Positions 1 through 8,694 of a DNA stretch of 34,817 nt are shown here, one piece after another. The notes beneath the pieces were generated by a model that saw only the letters and a program-made list of their open reading frames with translations, made no database searches and was not told the origin of the DNA. Numbering within the stretch: the stretch's first letter is position 1; every line of letters begins with the position of its first letter. The stretch is from Polynucleobacter meluiroseus (lineage in GTDB: Bacteria > Pseudomonadota > Gammaproteobacteria > Burkholderiales > Burkholderiaceae): assembly GCA_945947155.1 (NCBI GenBank), contig CAMEXM010000015.1, forward strand, positions 1 to 34,817. The letters run 5' to 3'. A program made the position numbers and the translations under genes.

Positions 1-420
1 GGCGACGGGATTAAATCCCTTGGGCTTTTCTCTGGCTGGGGCTCGTGGCTGAACAGCCCACTCTGACTGAGGTAGGGCGGGCTTTAAGCTAACTTTTATC
101 GCAGTGCAATTCAGACCACTCTTACCTAACTCATTGATTAAGCTAGGTAAAGATTGCTGTAAGCGGGCGGCGATGGTGGCATTAGGTACCATGAGCAAAA
201 GCTCTGTGGGCTTGCCAGAGGCCCAAACCGGCTCTACTTTAGAGCCAAAGTGAGCTAATTCAAGGGTTTTTAGGCAGTGTTGCAGGGAGGCCTTGAGTTT
301 GGTCAAATCTTCCGTGCGCGCCAAAATTCCATTGATTCCCTCTGGCCCGCGCAAGCAGTCTAACCACTCTCGGGCTATCTTTGGCTTGGCAGAATAAGGG
401 GTTTTTGGCTTTAGATTCAT
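1..420 (-). CDS. dciA: DciA-like (DUF721) replicative helicase loader, 3' end cut by the window edge
   Basis: Reading the minus strand from an ATG at 420 gives 140 uninterrupted codons that run off the left edge of the window. The protein begins MNLKPKTPYSAK. Its central part (residues about 60-110: VEPVW, LLLMVPNATIAARLQQSLPS, LINELGKSGLNC) has the short KH-like alpha/beta pattern of the DUF721/DciA family, which loads the DnaB helicase at the replication origin in bacteria without DnaC. It diverges from secA across 55 bases, and a DUF721 gene beside secA at the end of the cell-division cluster is common in betaproteobacteria. The C-terminus is missing, so its length cannot be judged. Family assignment is from fold pattern plus position and is fairly but not fully certain. 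Confidence 0.75.
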   Translation of the reverse strand, partial: MNLKPKTPYSAKPKIAREWLDCLRGPEGINGILARTEDLTKLKASLQHCLKTLELAHFGSKVEPVWASGKPTELLLMVPNATIAARLQQSLPSLINELGKSGLNCTAIKVSLKPALPQSEWAVQPRAPAREKPKGFNPVA

Positions 421-475
421 GGGGAAAAAGGGATTCGGGTGATAAACTCAAAGGCTTAATTTTGGTCAAAATCCC

Positions 476-3229
476 ATGGCAATCGGCATTCTAAAAACTC
501 TATTTGGTAGTCGAAATGATCGACTCTTAAAGCAATACCGCAAAGTAGTGCTTAAGGTTAATGCACTTGAGCCCAGCTTGCAATCACTCGATGATGCCGC
601 GCTTCAAGCAAAAACCGCAGAATTTAAATCACGCCTTACTGCTGGCGAATCCTTGGATGATCTCACTCCAGAGGCGTTTGCCGTAGTCCGTGAATCCAGC
701 CGCCGCGTCATGAAAATGCGCCATTTCGATGCACAGATTATGGGCGCCTTAGCCCTGCACCAAGGCAAGATTGCTGAAATGGGTACAGGCGAGGGTAAAA
801 CCCTGACTGCAACCTTGGCCGTTTACCTCAATGCGATTGCGGGTAAGGGCGTCCATGTTGTTACGGTCAACGATTACCTGGCGCAGCGCGATGCCGAGTG
901 GATGGCTAAGCTCTATAACTTCTTGGGTCTTCAGGTTGGGATCAATTTATCCCAAATGGATCACGAGGCAAAGCAAGCAGCCTACGCAGCCGACATTACT
1001 TACGGCACCAACAATGAATTTGGCTTTGATTATTTACGCGACAACATGGTGCAAGACGTTGCGCAGCGGGTTCAGCGCGGCTTGGCATATGCCATCGTTG
1101 ATGAGGTCGACTCGATCTTAATTGACGAGGCGCGGACACCGCTGATTATTTCAGGGCAGGCAGAGGACCATACTGACCTTTATCTAAAAATGAATCAGTT
1201 GCCCTCGCACTTAGAGCGACAAATTGGTGAGGAAAAATCAGATGGTACCGGCGTTGAAAAGCCAGGGGATTACTGGGTTGATGAAAAAACCCAACAGGTT
1301 TATTTAACCGAGACTGGTCATGAAAAAGCCGAGAGTATCTTGGCGCAAATCGGCGTTTTAAATCCAGGTGATTCGCTTTACGCACCTCAAAATATTACTT
1401 TGATGCACCACGTTTATGCTGCCTTGCGCGCACATTGCTTGCAACACCGCGATCAACAATACGTGGTTCAAAACCAAGAAGTAATCATTGTGGATGAGTT
1501 CACGGGCCGTTTAATGACGGGCCGTCGTTGGTCAGATGGGCTGCACCAGGCAGTAGAGGCAAAAGAAGGGGTGCCGATTCAAAGCGAGAATCGCACCTTG
1601 GCTACCATCACATTTCAGAATTATTTCCGGATGTACGGCAAGTTGGCTGGCATGACTGGTACTGCTGATACTGAAGCCTATGAGTTCAAGGAAATCTACA
1701 ACCTCGAAACCGTCGTTATTCCACCGAACCGCATGAGCCAGCGGACGGATCGCCAAGATCAAATCTATAAAACATCCGCAGAGCGTTACGCTGCAGTAGT
1801 AAAAGACATTGAAGAATGCTACGGCCGAGGTCAGCCTGTATTGGTAGGCACTACTTCGATTGAAAACTCCGAGCTGATTTCGCGCTTATTGGATCAGAAG
1901 AAGCTGCCACATCAGGTTTTGAATGCAAAGCAGCACGCAAAAGAGGCCGAGATCATTGCACAGGCGGGTCGCCCAAAAATGATTACGATTGCGACTAATA
2001 TGGCCGGTCGTGGTACTGACATCGTGCTCGGTGGTAATGTGGAGAAACAAGCGTCGCTCATGGAGGCCGATGGCAATCTAGCGGCTACTGATATAGAGGC
2101 ACGCATTTCGATCTTGCACGACGAGTGGCAGGGTTTGCATGACCAAGTATTGGCTTCGGGTGGATTGCATATTATTGGTACCGAGCGCCACGAGAGTCGC
2201 CGTATTGATAACCAATTGCGCGGTCGATCCGGTCGTCAAGGTGATCCAGGATCATCGCGTTTTTACTTGTCTTTAGATGACCCACTGTTGCGTATTTTTG
2301 CAGGTGATCGCTTGCGTACAGTGATGGATCGCTTAAAGATGCCAGAGGGCGAGCCAATTGAAGCCGGGATGGTAACGCGCTCAATCGAGTCTGCGCAGCG
2401 CAAAGTCGAGGCCCGTAACTTTGATATTCGCAAGCAGCTGTTGCAATACGATGATGTTGCCAATGACCAGCGCAAAGAGACCTACCGCTTACGCAATGAA
2501 GTGCTGGAGAGCAAAGACATTGGTGACCTCATTACCAACTTGCGCGACGATGCACTGAGTAGCTTTTGTCATTTATATGTTCCTGCTGAATCGATGGAAG
2601 AGCAGTGGGATTTGCCAGGACTAGAAAACAGTTTGGCTAATGAATGGGGCCTCGGTGTTGACTTAACTGGCCTAGTTCAGTCGGCCGACTCAATCGAGGC
2701 AGAGGAAGTAGTCGAACATATCTTGGCTGCTGCAAAAGTAGCGTATGACGGCAAAGTAGAGCTATCGGGGCGCGAGTCATTTGCTGGCTATGAGCGTTCA
2801 GTCATGCTCTACAGCTTAGATAGCCACTGGCGTGAGCATTTGGCCGCTTTAGATCATTTGCGCCAAGGTATTCATTTACGGGGTTATGCACAAAAAGATC
2901 CAAAACAGGAATACCGCCGTGAGGCATTTGAGATGTATGGCGAACTCTTAGATGTAATTAAGAACGATGTGGTGAAGAGCATCATGGCAGTCAAAATTCG
3001 GACGGCCGATGAATTGGATGCCGCCTCGGAATCCATTAACGAGGACATGAGTCAAATCAAGGAAGTGCAGTATCAGCACGCTGACATTGCTACCGATTCT
3101 GCTGAGACTGAAAAGCCCGCTGATATCGCAGTTGCCCCTGTTCGATCTGGGCCTAAAGTTGGCCGCAACGATCCCTGCCCTTGTGGCAGTGGTAAAAAAT
3201 ACAAAGCCTGCTGTGGCGCTCTGAGTTAA
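476..3229 (+). CDS. secA: Preprotein translocase ATPase SecA
   Basis: SecA is the ATP-driven motor that pushes unfolded preproteins through the SecYEG channel of the inner membrane. The 917-residue product matches the usual length of about 900. Walker A is G103-T109 (GTGEGKT), and the DEAD-type Walker B is around D209-E210 ([14 protein letters not shown]). The second helicase half has [12 protein letters not shown] and [19 protein letters not shown]. The C-terminus carries the zinc-binding SecB/lipid tail with C901, C903, C912 and C913. No strong Shine-Dalgarno precedes the ATG, but this start gives the normal N-terminus [16 protein letters not shown]. It is followed after 2 bases by argJ, which implies co-transcription. 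Nothing looks broken. Confidence 0.99.
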   Translation: MAIGILKTLFGSRNDRLLKQYRKVVLKVNALEPSLQSLDDAALQAKTAEFKSRLTAGESLDDLTPEAFAVVRESSRRVMKMRHFDAQIMGALALHQGKIAEMGTGEGKTLTATLAVYLNAIAGKGVHVVTVNDYLAQRDAEWMAKLYNFLGLQVGINLSQMDHEAKQAAYAADITYGTNNEFGFDYLRDNMVQDVAQRVQRGLAYAIVDEVDSILIDEARTPLIISGQAEDHTDLYLKMNQLPSHLERQIGEEKSDGTGVEKPGDYWVDEKTQQVYLTETGHEKAESILAQIGVLNPGDSLYAPQNITLMHHVYAALRAHCLQHRDQQYVVQNQEVIIVDEFTGRLMTGRRWSDGLHQAVEAKEGVPIQSENRTLATITFQNYFRMYGKLAGMTGTADTEAYEFKEIYNLETVVIPPNRMSQRTDRQDQIYKTSAERYAAVVKDIEECYGRGQPVLVGTTSIENSELISRLLDQKKLPHQVLNAKQHAKEAEIIAQAGRPKMITIATNMAGRGTDIVLGGNVEKQASLMEADGNLAATDIEARISILHDEWQGLHDQVLASGGLHIIGTERHESRRIDNQLRGRSGRQGDPGSSRFYLSLDDPLLRIFAGDRLRTVMDRLKMPEGEPIEAGMVTRSIESAQRKVEARNFDIRKQLLQYDDVANDQRKETYRLRNEVLESKDIGDLITNLRDDALSSFCHLYVPAESMEEQWDLPGLENSLANEWGLGVDLTGLVQSADSIEAEEVVEHILAAAKVAYDGKVELSGRESFAGYERSVMLYSLDSHWREHLAALDHLRQGIHLRGYAQKDPKQEYRREAFEMYGELLDVIKNDVVKSIMAVKIRTADELDAASESINEDMSQIKEVQYQHADIATDSAETEKPADIAVAPVRSGPKVGRNDPCPCGSGKKYKACCGALS

Positions 3230-3231
3230 GC

Positions 3232-4470
3232 ATGCCAGTCAATTTACCTTTGCCAGAACGCGCTGCGCTTAGTCCAGTTGCTGGAGTGCAATTAGGCATT
3301 GCCGAGGCGGGTATAAAAAAAGCCAATCGCAAAGATCTTTTAGTGATCACGCTCAGCCCTGGCACTCAAGTGGCTGGTGTTTTTACCTTAAATCGATTTT
3401 GTGCAGCTCCTGTGCAGCTCTGTAGAGCCCATTTGGATTGGGTTGCCCAAACTAATAGCGGAATTCGTGCATTGGTAGTGAATACCGGTAATGCCAATGC
3501 GGGAACTGGCGAACAAGGCATGCGCGATGCCCTAGAGACCTGCTGCGCCTTGGCAGCAGCCTTGAATATTCAGCCAGAGCAGGTATTGCCCTTTTCAACG
3601 GGCGTCATCTTAGAACCCTTACCCATTGCAAAGCTAACTGCTGCTCTTCCACGCGCCGTTGCTAATTTAACCGACGACGCCTGGTTTGATGCAGCGGAAG
3701 CGATCATGACTACGGACATTCAGCCCAAAGCCCTGTCGCAAGTGGTGATTACGCCGGATGGGCTCATCACGCTCACGGGTATTTGCAAGGGCGCTGGCAT
3801 GATTCATCCAAACATGGCCACGATGTTGGGCTTCATTGCAACAGATGCTGGCTTTGCGCCAGAGGTATTGCAAGACCTAACCAAGGAAGTGGCCGATCTT
3901 TCGTTTAATGCCATCACGATCGATGGCGACACCAGCACCAATGATTCATTCATTGTGATGGCGACGGGTGTATCCCCAGTAAAGATCAATAGCACGGCAG
4001 ATGCCGGCTACTCGATTGTGCGGACTGCGCTCATTGCATTTGCTCGCCGACTAGCGCAAATGATTGTGCGAGATGGCGAAGGTGCTACGAAATTCATTTC
4101 GATTGAAGTCATTGGTGGCAAGACCAATGAAGAGTGCCGCTTAGTGGCAGAAGCAGTAGCCCACTCTCCTTTGGTAAAGACTGCTTTTTTTGCCAGTGAC
4201 CCCAATTTAGGCCGTATTCTGGCTGCCATTGGGTATGCCGGGATTGCCGATCTTGATGTGAACCGAGTGCAGCTTTGGCTGGGCGATGTTTGGGTTGCAA
4301 AAGACGGCGGTCGCAATCCGAGCTACCACGAGGCCGACGGGAAACGCGTGATGCAGGCTAGCGAGATTGCGGTCAAGATTGACTTAGGCCGCGGCGCTGC
4401 CGAGCAGACCATGTGGACGTGTGATTTATCGCATGAATACGTTTCGATCAACGCCGATTACCGCTCTTAA
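3232..4470 (+). CDS. argJ: Bifunctional ornithine acetyltransferase / N-acetylglutamate synthase ArgJ
   Basis: ArgJ moves the acetyl group from N-acetylornithine to glutamate, making ornithine and recycling N-acetylglutamate in cytoplasmic arginine synthesis. It is made as one 412-residue chain that cuts itself into alpha and beta subunits. The cleavage and nucleophile motif is visible as [10 protein letters not shown], with A196/T197 as the expected scissile bond and T197 as the nucleophile. Other family blocks are [15 protein letters not shown] near residue 84, [11 protein letters not shown], and [10 protein letters not shown] near residue 225. The ATG lies 2 bases after the secA stop, so translation is probably coupled. 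Length and motifs are normal. Whether it also uses acetyl-CoA (the bifunctional type) cannot be read directly. Confidence 0.97.
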   Translation: MPVNLPLPERAALSPVAGVQLGIAEAGIKKANRKDLLVITLSPGTQVAGVFTLNRFCAAPVQLCRAHLDWVAQTNSGIRALVVNTGNANAGTGEQGMRDALETCCALAAALNIQPEQVLPFSTGVILEPLPIAKLTAALPRAVANLTDDAWFDAAEAIMTTDIQPKALSQVVITPDGLITLTGICKGAGMIHPNMATMLGFIATDAGFAPEVLQDLTKEVADLSFNAITIDGDTSTNDSFIVMATGVSPVKINSTADAGYSIVRTALIAFARRLAQMIVRDGEGATKFISIEVIGGKTNEECRLVAEAVAHSPLVKTAFFASDPNLGRILAAIGYAGIADLDVNRVQLWLGDVWVAKDGGRNPSYHEADGKRVMQASEIAVKIDLGRGAAEQTMWTCDLSHEYVSINADYRS

Positions 4471-4474
4471 TCCT

Positions 4475-5332
4475 ATGAATGAAAAACTAGATCGATTGTT
4501 GAGTCACCTCGAAACGTTTCTTCCAAAACCCTTGGATGAGGCGCAATGGAAATCATCAACCGCTTTTCGCTGGCGTCGTCGCGACAGCATCTTTGGCAGT
4601 ATTGGAATTTTACAGCCCGTAAAACATGTTGCTGATATTGCTTACGAAGATCTGCAACACATTGATCGTCAACGCGATGCAATTAAAGACAATACCCGGA
4701 ACTTTGTACAAAAAAAACCTGCCAATAATATTCTGCTCACCGGTGCACGTGGTACAGGTAAGTCTTCATTAATAAAGGCCAGCCTGCATGCTTTTGCTAA
4801 AGATGGTCTGCGTTTGGTTGAGGTTGAGAAAGAGCACTTAGCGGATTTAGCAGACATAACGGATTTACTAGCCGATCGTCCGGAGCGTTTTATTGTTTTT
4901 TGCGATGACCTTTCTTTTGAGGAAGGCGAGTCCGGCTACAAAGCAATGAAGTCAGCCTTGGATGGTTCGATTTCCGCTCAGGTCGATAATATTTTGATTT
5001 ATGCCACATCGAATCGCCGGCATTTATTGCCCGAGTATATGAAAGACAACCAAAGTTATCACCACGATGACGATGGCGAAATTCATCCGGGTGAAGTGGT
5101 AGAAGAGAAGATTTCTTTATCAGAGCGCTTTGGTCTGTGGCTTTCCTTTTACCCACCCAAGCAAGATGAATACTTAGCCATCGTGGCCCATTGGCTGCGG
5201 CATTTCGGTTTGAGTGATGCGCAAATTGAGGCCGCTCGATCCGAGGCTCTCGTTTGGGCCTTGGAGCGCGGATCCCGTTCTGGCCGGGTTGCATGGCAGT
5301 TTGCAAAACACTGGACTGGCACGCACGCCTAA
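4475..5332 (+). CDS. DUF815-family AAA+ ATPase
   Basis: A predicted cytoplasmic P-loop ATPase of the DUF815 family, 285 residues from the chosen start. Walker A is G90-S97 (GARGTGKS) and Walker B is FIVFCDDLSF, with acidic residues D144 and D145. A conserved stretch follows, ending SALDGSI, then IYATSNRRHLLP (a sensor-1-like asparagine) and an SLSERFGLWLSFYPP block. The frame is open 18 codons upstream, but that stretch lies inside argJ. The ATG at 4475 is 4 bases after the argJ stop and gives MNEKLDRLLSHLE, so I use it. The biological role of the family is poorly defined. Its place between argJ and mutT is shared by many betaproteobacteria as I recall. Confidence 0.93.
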   Translation: MNEKLDRLLSHLETFLPKPLDEAQWKSSTAFRWRRRDSIFGSIGILQPVKHVADIAYEDLQHIDRQRDAIKDNTRNFVQKKPANNILLTGARGTGKSSLIKASLHAFAKDGLRLVEVEKEHLADLADITDLLADRPERFIVFCDDLSFEEGESGYKAMKSALDGSISAQVDNILIYATSNRRHLLPEYMKDNQSYHHDDDGEIHPGEVVEEKISLSERFGLWLSFYPPKQDEYLAIVAHWLRHFGLSDAQIEAARSEALVWALERGSRSGRVAWQFAKHWTGTHA

Positions 5333-5338
5333 GCCCCC

Positions 5339-5782
5339 ATGAGTGATGCTCGGCGCCCAGTAACCGAGGTAGCAGCTGGTATCTTGCTCGATGCGCAGCA
5401 GCGCTTTTTGATGGGTCAGCGACCCCGAGGCAAGCCCTATGAGGGCTATTGGGAATTTCCAGGCGGCAAAGTTGAGGCAGATGAAACACTTTTTCAGGCT
5501 CTGCAGCGCGAGCTCCAGGAAGAGCTCGGAATCACCATTCATGGCAGCGTCGACTTAATGACGATTGAACATGACTATCCGCATGCCTATGTGCGCATTC
5601 ACGTTAGCATCATTCGCGACTGGAGTGGTGAGCCTGCTGGGTGTGAAAATCAAGCCCTCTCATGGCAATATTTAAATAGTGACCAGTTAACTGTGGATCC
5701 GCTGCTACCAGCCGCGTTACCAATGATTCAAGAGCTGAAACGGTTTTATGCCGAGATTAAAACTGACACAAGGTTAACTTGA
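5339..5782 (+). CDS. mutT: MutT-type Nudix hydrolase (8-oxo-dGTP diphosphatase)
   Basis: MutT removes oxidised dGTP from the nucleotide pool and so prevents A:T to C:G changes. The 147-residue protein has a complete Nudix box at residues 43-65 (G-x5-E-x7-REL-x-EE-x-GI) preceded by YEGYWEFPGGK, the typical MutT approach to the box. It starts 6 bases after the ATPase stop, in the same run as secA and argJ. Its last 26 bases overlap the end of zapD, which comes from the other strand. Some betaproteobacterial MutT proteins are about twice this length because of an added thiamine-phosphate-synthase-like domain; this one is the simple form. Confidence 0.93.
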   Translation: MSDARRPVTEVAAGILLDAQQRFLMGQRPRGKPYEGYWEFPGGKVEADETLFQALQRELQEELGITIHGSVDLMTIEHDYPHAYVRIHVSIIRDWSGEPAGCENQALSWQYLNSDQLTVDPLLPAALPMIQELKRFYAEIKTDTRLT

Positions 5783-6509
5783 ATCGGATATCTTCCTGAA
5801 TGGGGAGAGGCTTTTTGTCCCGTTCGCTTTTTAAGAAACGCACAGATAATAAGTATTTATTTGCACTGATTTCGGAAAAGATAGAATCATCTTCAACCTC
5901 AATTCGCATGAGTTGGTAAACTTTTCCAGATGGGGCTTGCTGAAATGCACCTTGATGGGCGACTGCATCGCGGGACTCACCCGACTGACGTAATAACTTC
6001 AAAAATAATTGGGATGATTCATTCCAGGGAATCAGGGGTGCAATGAAATTCTTTAGTAACTCACGCCGATCACTGGACGCGCTGCATTTCCATGCATGAA
6101 AATTAGGAAGGTCAATGGGGCTAGTGCCTCCTGGTATCGAAAGTCGCGTACGAATACCATTGAGCCATTCATTTTCGGTAATCGCTGAATTCGGTTTACC
6201 AAGCGATTGATTAAGGTGGGTGGATGCACCATCGATCTCGGCGAGGGCTTGGCTTAATACCACTTGATCTACCTTTGTCGATGATTTGAGGCCATGCAGC
6301 GCTTGCTTTTGACGTTCAAACTCTTTTAATAGCAGTGATTTGATATCACCCCGTGCGCCAATATCACCTAACTCAAATAAGGTTGCAATGGCACATTGGT
6401 GTAGTTCGGGGTCATCTGATTTCGCAAAATGGGTATAGCGCCCAAACAAATACTCCAAGCGGAGCATGTTGCGGACCAACTCATTGAAGGGATATTCATA
6501 AACAATCAC
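5757..6509 (-). CDS. zapD: Cell division protein ZapD (DUF1342)
   Basis: ZapD is a cytoplasmic FtsZ-binding protein that cross-links FtsZ filaments at the division ring. The 250-residue product has the family's N-terminal signature MIVYEYPFNELVRNMLRLEYLF and the later blocks GDIGARGDIKSLLLKEFERQ and WNESSQLFLKLLRQSGE. The C-terminus is a beta-rich segment ending FKLTLCQF, as in the E. coli protein (formerly YacF). It is the last gene of the minus-strand run pilB-pilC-pilD-coaE-zapD, 10 bases after coaE. It meets mutT tail to tail with a 26-base overlap, leaving no room for a terminator or for yacG. Confidence 0.95.
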   Translation of the reverse strand: MIVYEYPFNELVRNMLRLEYLFGRYTHFAKSDDPELHQCAIATLFELGDIGARGDIKSLLLKEFERQKQALHGLKSSTKVDQVVLSQALAEIDGASTHLNQSLGKPNSAITENEWLNGIRTRLSIPGGTSPIDLPNFHAWKCSASSDRRELLKNFIAPLIPWNESSQLFLKLLRQSGESRDAVAHQGAFQQAPSGKVYQLMRIEVEDDSIFSEISANKYLLSVRFLKSERDKKPLPIQEDIRFKLTLCQF

Positions 6510-6519
6510 GGGGTCTATT

Positions 6520-7191
6520 TTATGCGGAATTACTGGGCTTAGACCTATTTTTAAGAATCAATTGATGCAAGACGTCGATTTGGGGAGTTAGCTTGTCAAG
6601 GCTGCCATCATTGAGAAGAATCGTATCCGCCGTCGCTAGCCGATCTTCGCGCAATGCTTGTTTGCGCATAATCTGCTCAATTTCGCTACGGTCTAAATTA
6701 CTGCGCTGCATGACCCGTGTAATTTGTAGCTCCGGAGGGCAGTCAACCACGACCAGATGATCGATTACCTGAGGCCAATAGCCCGATTCAACCAAGAGGG
6801 GCACCATAAATACTAGGTACAGGGCGCCGTCTTGATGAGCTACGCAGGCTTGCCGCAGCGTTTCAGCGTGAATGAGGGGGTGGGTAATGGCTTCCAGCGA
6901 TTGAAGCGCGTTTGGATCATTAAATACAAGGTGCCGCATTTTGGCTCGGTTCAAGGAGCCATCTGCCGCCAAGAATTCAGGGCCAAAACGAGCCTGAATT
7001 GCGGTAATGGCAGCCCCATGCGGGGCAGTAATATCATGGGCAATCTGATCCGAATCGATTACAGTTGCGCCGAGCTCGGCCAAGCGCTTAGCTACCGCTG
7101 ACTTGCCAGATCCAATCCCGCCCGTTAATCCAATGAGCGGAATTTGCCCTTTTAGTGCAGTGAGAGCGGGATACGCAGGAGTTGAGGCCAT
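6520..7191 (-). CDS. coaE: Dephospho-CoA kinase
   Basis: CoaE phosphorylates the ribose 3'-hydroxyl of dephospho-CoA, the last step of coenzyme A synthesis. The P-loop is at residues 24-31 (GGIGSGKS), within IGLTGGIGSGKSAVAKRLAELG, and the LID/CoA-binding blocks HPLIHAE and VMVVDCPPELQ-like sequence (here LVVVDCPPELQITRVMQR) are present. I start at the ATG at 7191, giving 223 residues, close to the usual length of about 205. The frame is open farther upstream, but that adds 52 residues without family character that lie inside pilD. With this start coaE overlaps pilD by 40 bases in the same direction. The pil-coaE-zapD order matches the E. coli hofB-hofC...coaE-zapD neighbourhood. Confidence 0.95.
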   Translation of the reverse strand: MASTPAYPALTALKGQIPLIGLTGGIGSGKSAVAKRLAELGATVIDSDQIAHDITAPHGAAITAIQARFGPEFLAADGSLNRAKMRHLVFNDPNALQSLEAITHPLIHAETLRQACVAHQDGALYLVFMVPLLVESGYWPQVIDHLVVVDCPPELQITRVMQRSNLDRSEIEQIMRKQALREDRLATADTILLNDGSLDKLTPQIDVLHQLILKNRSKPSNSA

Positions 7192-7649
7192 ATTAAGTAA
7201 ATAATGCCAGCAAACGCCAAAAAGGGCCCAAATGGAAAGGCTTGCGCGCGCCCTTGTTTTTGCCAGTAAAGCCACAGTAAGCCACCAAGTAAGCCACTCA
7301 GGGCCGACAGGAGCACAATTCCCGGCAAGGCTTGCCAGCCCAACCAAGCGCCTAAAGCGGCCAGCAGTTTTGCATCCCCCATTCCCAAGCCATCACGGCC
7401 TTTGAGTGAGCGATAAAGCCAATTCAATCCCCAAAAGAATCCAAATCCAACTGTCGCACCGAGGATGGCCTCTTGGGGACTACAAAAGCGCATATCTAAA
7501 AAGAGATTAAACAGTAAGCCGCCGGCAATCAGCCGAAAGGTGATGGCATCCGGAATCCGAAACGTTCGAAAATCCACATAGGCCACATAGGCCAAGGGCA
7601 GAATTAAGCCATAGCGAATCACATCAGAAAGTAAGGCGAGATCAGTCAA
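7152..7649 (-). CDS. pilD: Short A24-family prepilin peptidase, without the N-methylase domain
   Basis: A polytopic inner-membrane aspartic protease that removes the leader from type IV prepilins or pseudopilins. Both catalytic aspartates are in place: D26 in AYVDFRTFRIPD and D92 in the GxGD motif (GLGMGDAKLLAALGAWLG). At 165 residues it is much shorter than the usual 250-290. The N-terminal domain that normally carries paired zinc-binding cysteines and methylates the new pilin N-terminus is absent. The start codon overlaps the pilC stop by 4 bases (ATGA type), so the domain is not hidden upstream in the same frame. Whether a separate methylase exists elsewhere is unknown. Confidence 0.88.
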   Translation of the reverse strand: MTDLALLSDVIRYGLILPLAYVAYVDFRTFRIPDAITFRLIAGGLLFNLFLDMRFCSPQEAILGATVGFGFFWGLNWLYRSLKGRDGLGMGDAKLLAALGAWLGWQALPGIVLLSALSGLLGGLLWLYWQKQGRAQAFPFGPFLAFAGIIYLIWPQLLRIPLSLH

Positions 7650-8692
7650 ACAATTTGCCCCAAGTTAAAGATTGGTAAGTAGAGGATTATCACCAATCCA
7701 CCAATCAAAAGTCCTACGAAAACAACGAGTATAGGTTCTAGGCTATGACTCAATAAGGTAAGTCGGCTTGTTAGCTGCTTTTCGAGGGCGTCGGCGCAAT
7801 TGCTGAGCATGCTTGCTAAAGCGCCGCTAGCGCTACCAATCTGGAGTAGTTGGGCTGTCTCATGATCAAAAAAATGCTGCTTGGGATCGGCTCTTTTCAA
7901 GGCTTCGCCAAAAGACCATCCTTGCGCAAGCGATTTAAAGATGTGCGCACTCAGATCATGGCAAAACCACTGATTCGAGGTTTGCGCTGTAATCCGTATA
8001 GCCTCTAATGCAGGCAAGCCAGCTTCCATCAAGTAACCTAAACTTCGACACCAGCAGGCTAAGGCCGACTGGCGAAACAGATCCCCTATCACCGGAATTT
8101 GGAATAGACATTGATCACAGCGCTTCTGAAATCCCGGATGTCGCAGCCATAGCAGTGAGCTGCTAATTGCAACTAGTGCAAGCCCGCCTCCAATTGCTGG
8201 GAAGTAGAGCGTGAACTGCTGTGATGCGTTGAGAAGCAATTGAGTTGACCAAGGTAAGCGCGCATTGAAGTGACTAAATACGTCACTGAATACAGGGATA
8301 ACCCAGACGATCATCGCAACCATGAGTAAGCATGCCGAGCCTAAGGTAATTACAGGGTAGGCTAGAGCCTGTTGTACCCGACGATGCAACTCTATTTGTG
8401 TATGCAATTGCTGTTGGATGGTACGCAGTGCAAGGCTAATTTCGCCGGATTCTTCGCTGACACGGATTAAGCCGATAAAGGCTGGATCAAAAATGGCATG
8501 TTGCATCGATAGGCACTGTGAGAAACGCTCACCCTGACTCAGATGGTGCGCAATCAATCCCATCACTTTTTGCCACTCAGGTGAAGCCGATTGATGCATG
8601 AGCGTAATGCTATCCAATAAGGGCAATCCGGCATCCAGCAATACCAGCATGCGCTGGGCAAAATACAGCTGCTCTTGTTTTCTGAGGGCCAT
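7646..8692 (-). CDS. pilC: Type IV pilus / type II secretion inner-membrane platform protein PilC
   Basis: PilC/GspF forms the inner-membrane platform on which the PilB ATPase acts. The protein has the duplicated GspF layout: a first cytoplasmic half (FAQRMLVLLDAGLPLLDSI, GLIRVSEESGEISLAL), a hydrophobic segment around VITLGSACLLMVAMIVWVIP, a second similar half (SLGYLMEAGLPALEAI, LLQIGSASGALASML), and a final hydrophobic helix (ILVVFVGLLIGGLVIILYLP). I choose the ATG at 8692, 2 bases after the pilB stop, giving 348 residues. A TTG at 8704 in the same frame would add four residues and overlap pilB. The 3' end overlaps pilD by 4 bases. Pilus, competence pilus or pseudopilus use cannot be told from this gene alone. 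Confidence 0.92.
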   Translation of the reverse strand: MALRKQEQLYFAQRMLVLLDAGLPLLDSITLMHQSASPEWQKVMGLIAHHLSQGERFSQCLSMQHAIFDPAFIGLIRVSEESGEISLALRTIQQQLHTQIELHRRVQQALAYPVITLGSACLLMVAMIVWVIPVFSDVFSHFNARLPWSTQLLLNASQQFTLYFPAIGGGLALVAISSSLLWLRHPGFQKRCDQCLFQIPVIGDLFRQSALACWCRSLGYLMEAGLPALEAIRITAQTSNQWFCHDLSAHIFKSLAQGWSFGEALKRADPKQHFFDHETAQLLQIGSASGALASMLSNCADALEKQLTSRLTLLSHSLEPILVVFVGLLIGGLVIILYLPIFNLGQIV

Positions 8693-8694
8693 GA

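Noticed and set aside
260-469. A 69-codon minus-strand frame upstream of secA
   Set aside because: It is a shadow of the dciA frame, which runs from 420 to the window edge with family-like sequence.
4421-4474. An 18-residue N-terminal extension of the DUF815 ATPase
   Set aside because: It lies within argJ; the ATG at 4475 just after the argJ stop is more natural.
7192-7347. A 52-residue N-terminal extension of CoaE
   Set aside because: It lies inside pilD, lacks kinase character, and the ATG at 7191 gives near-normal length.
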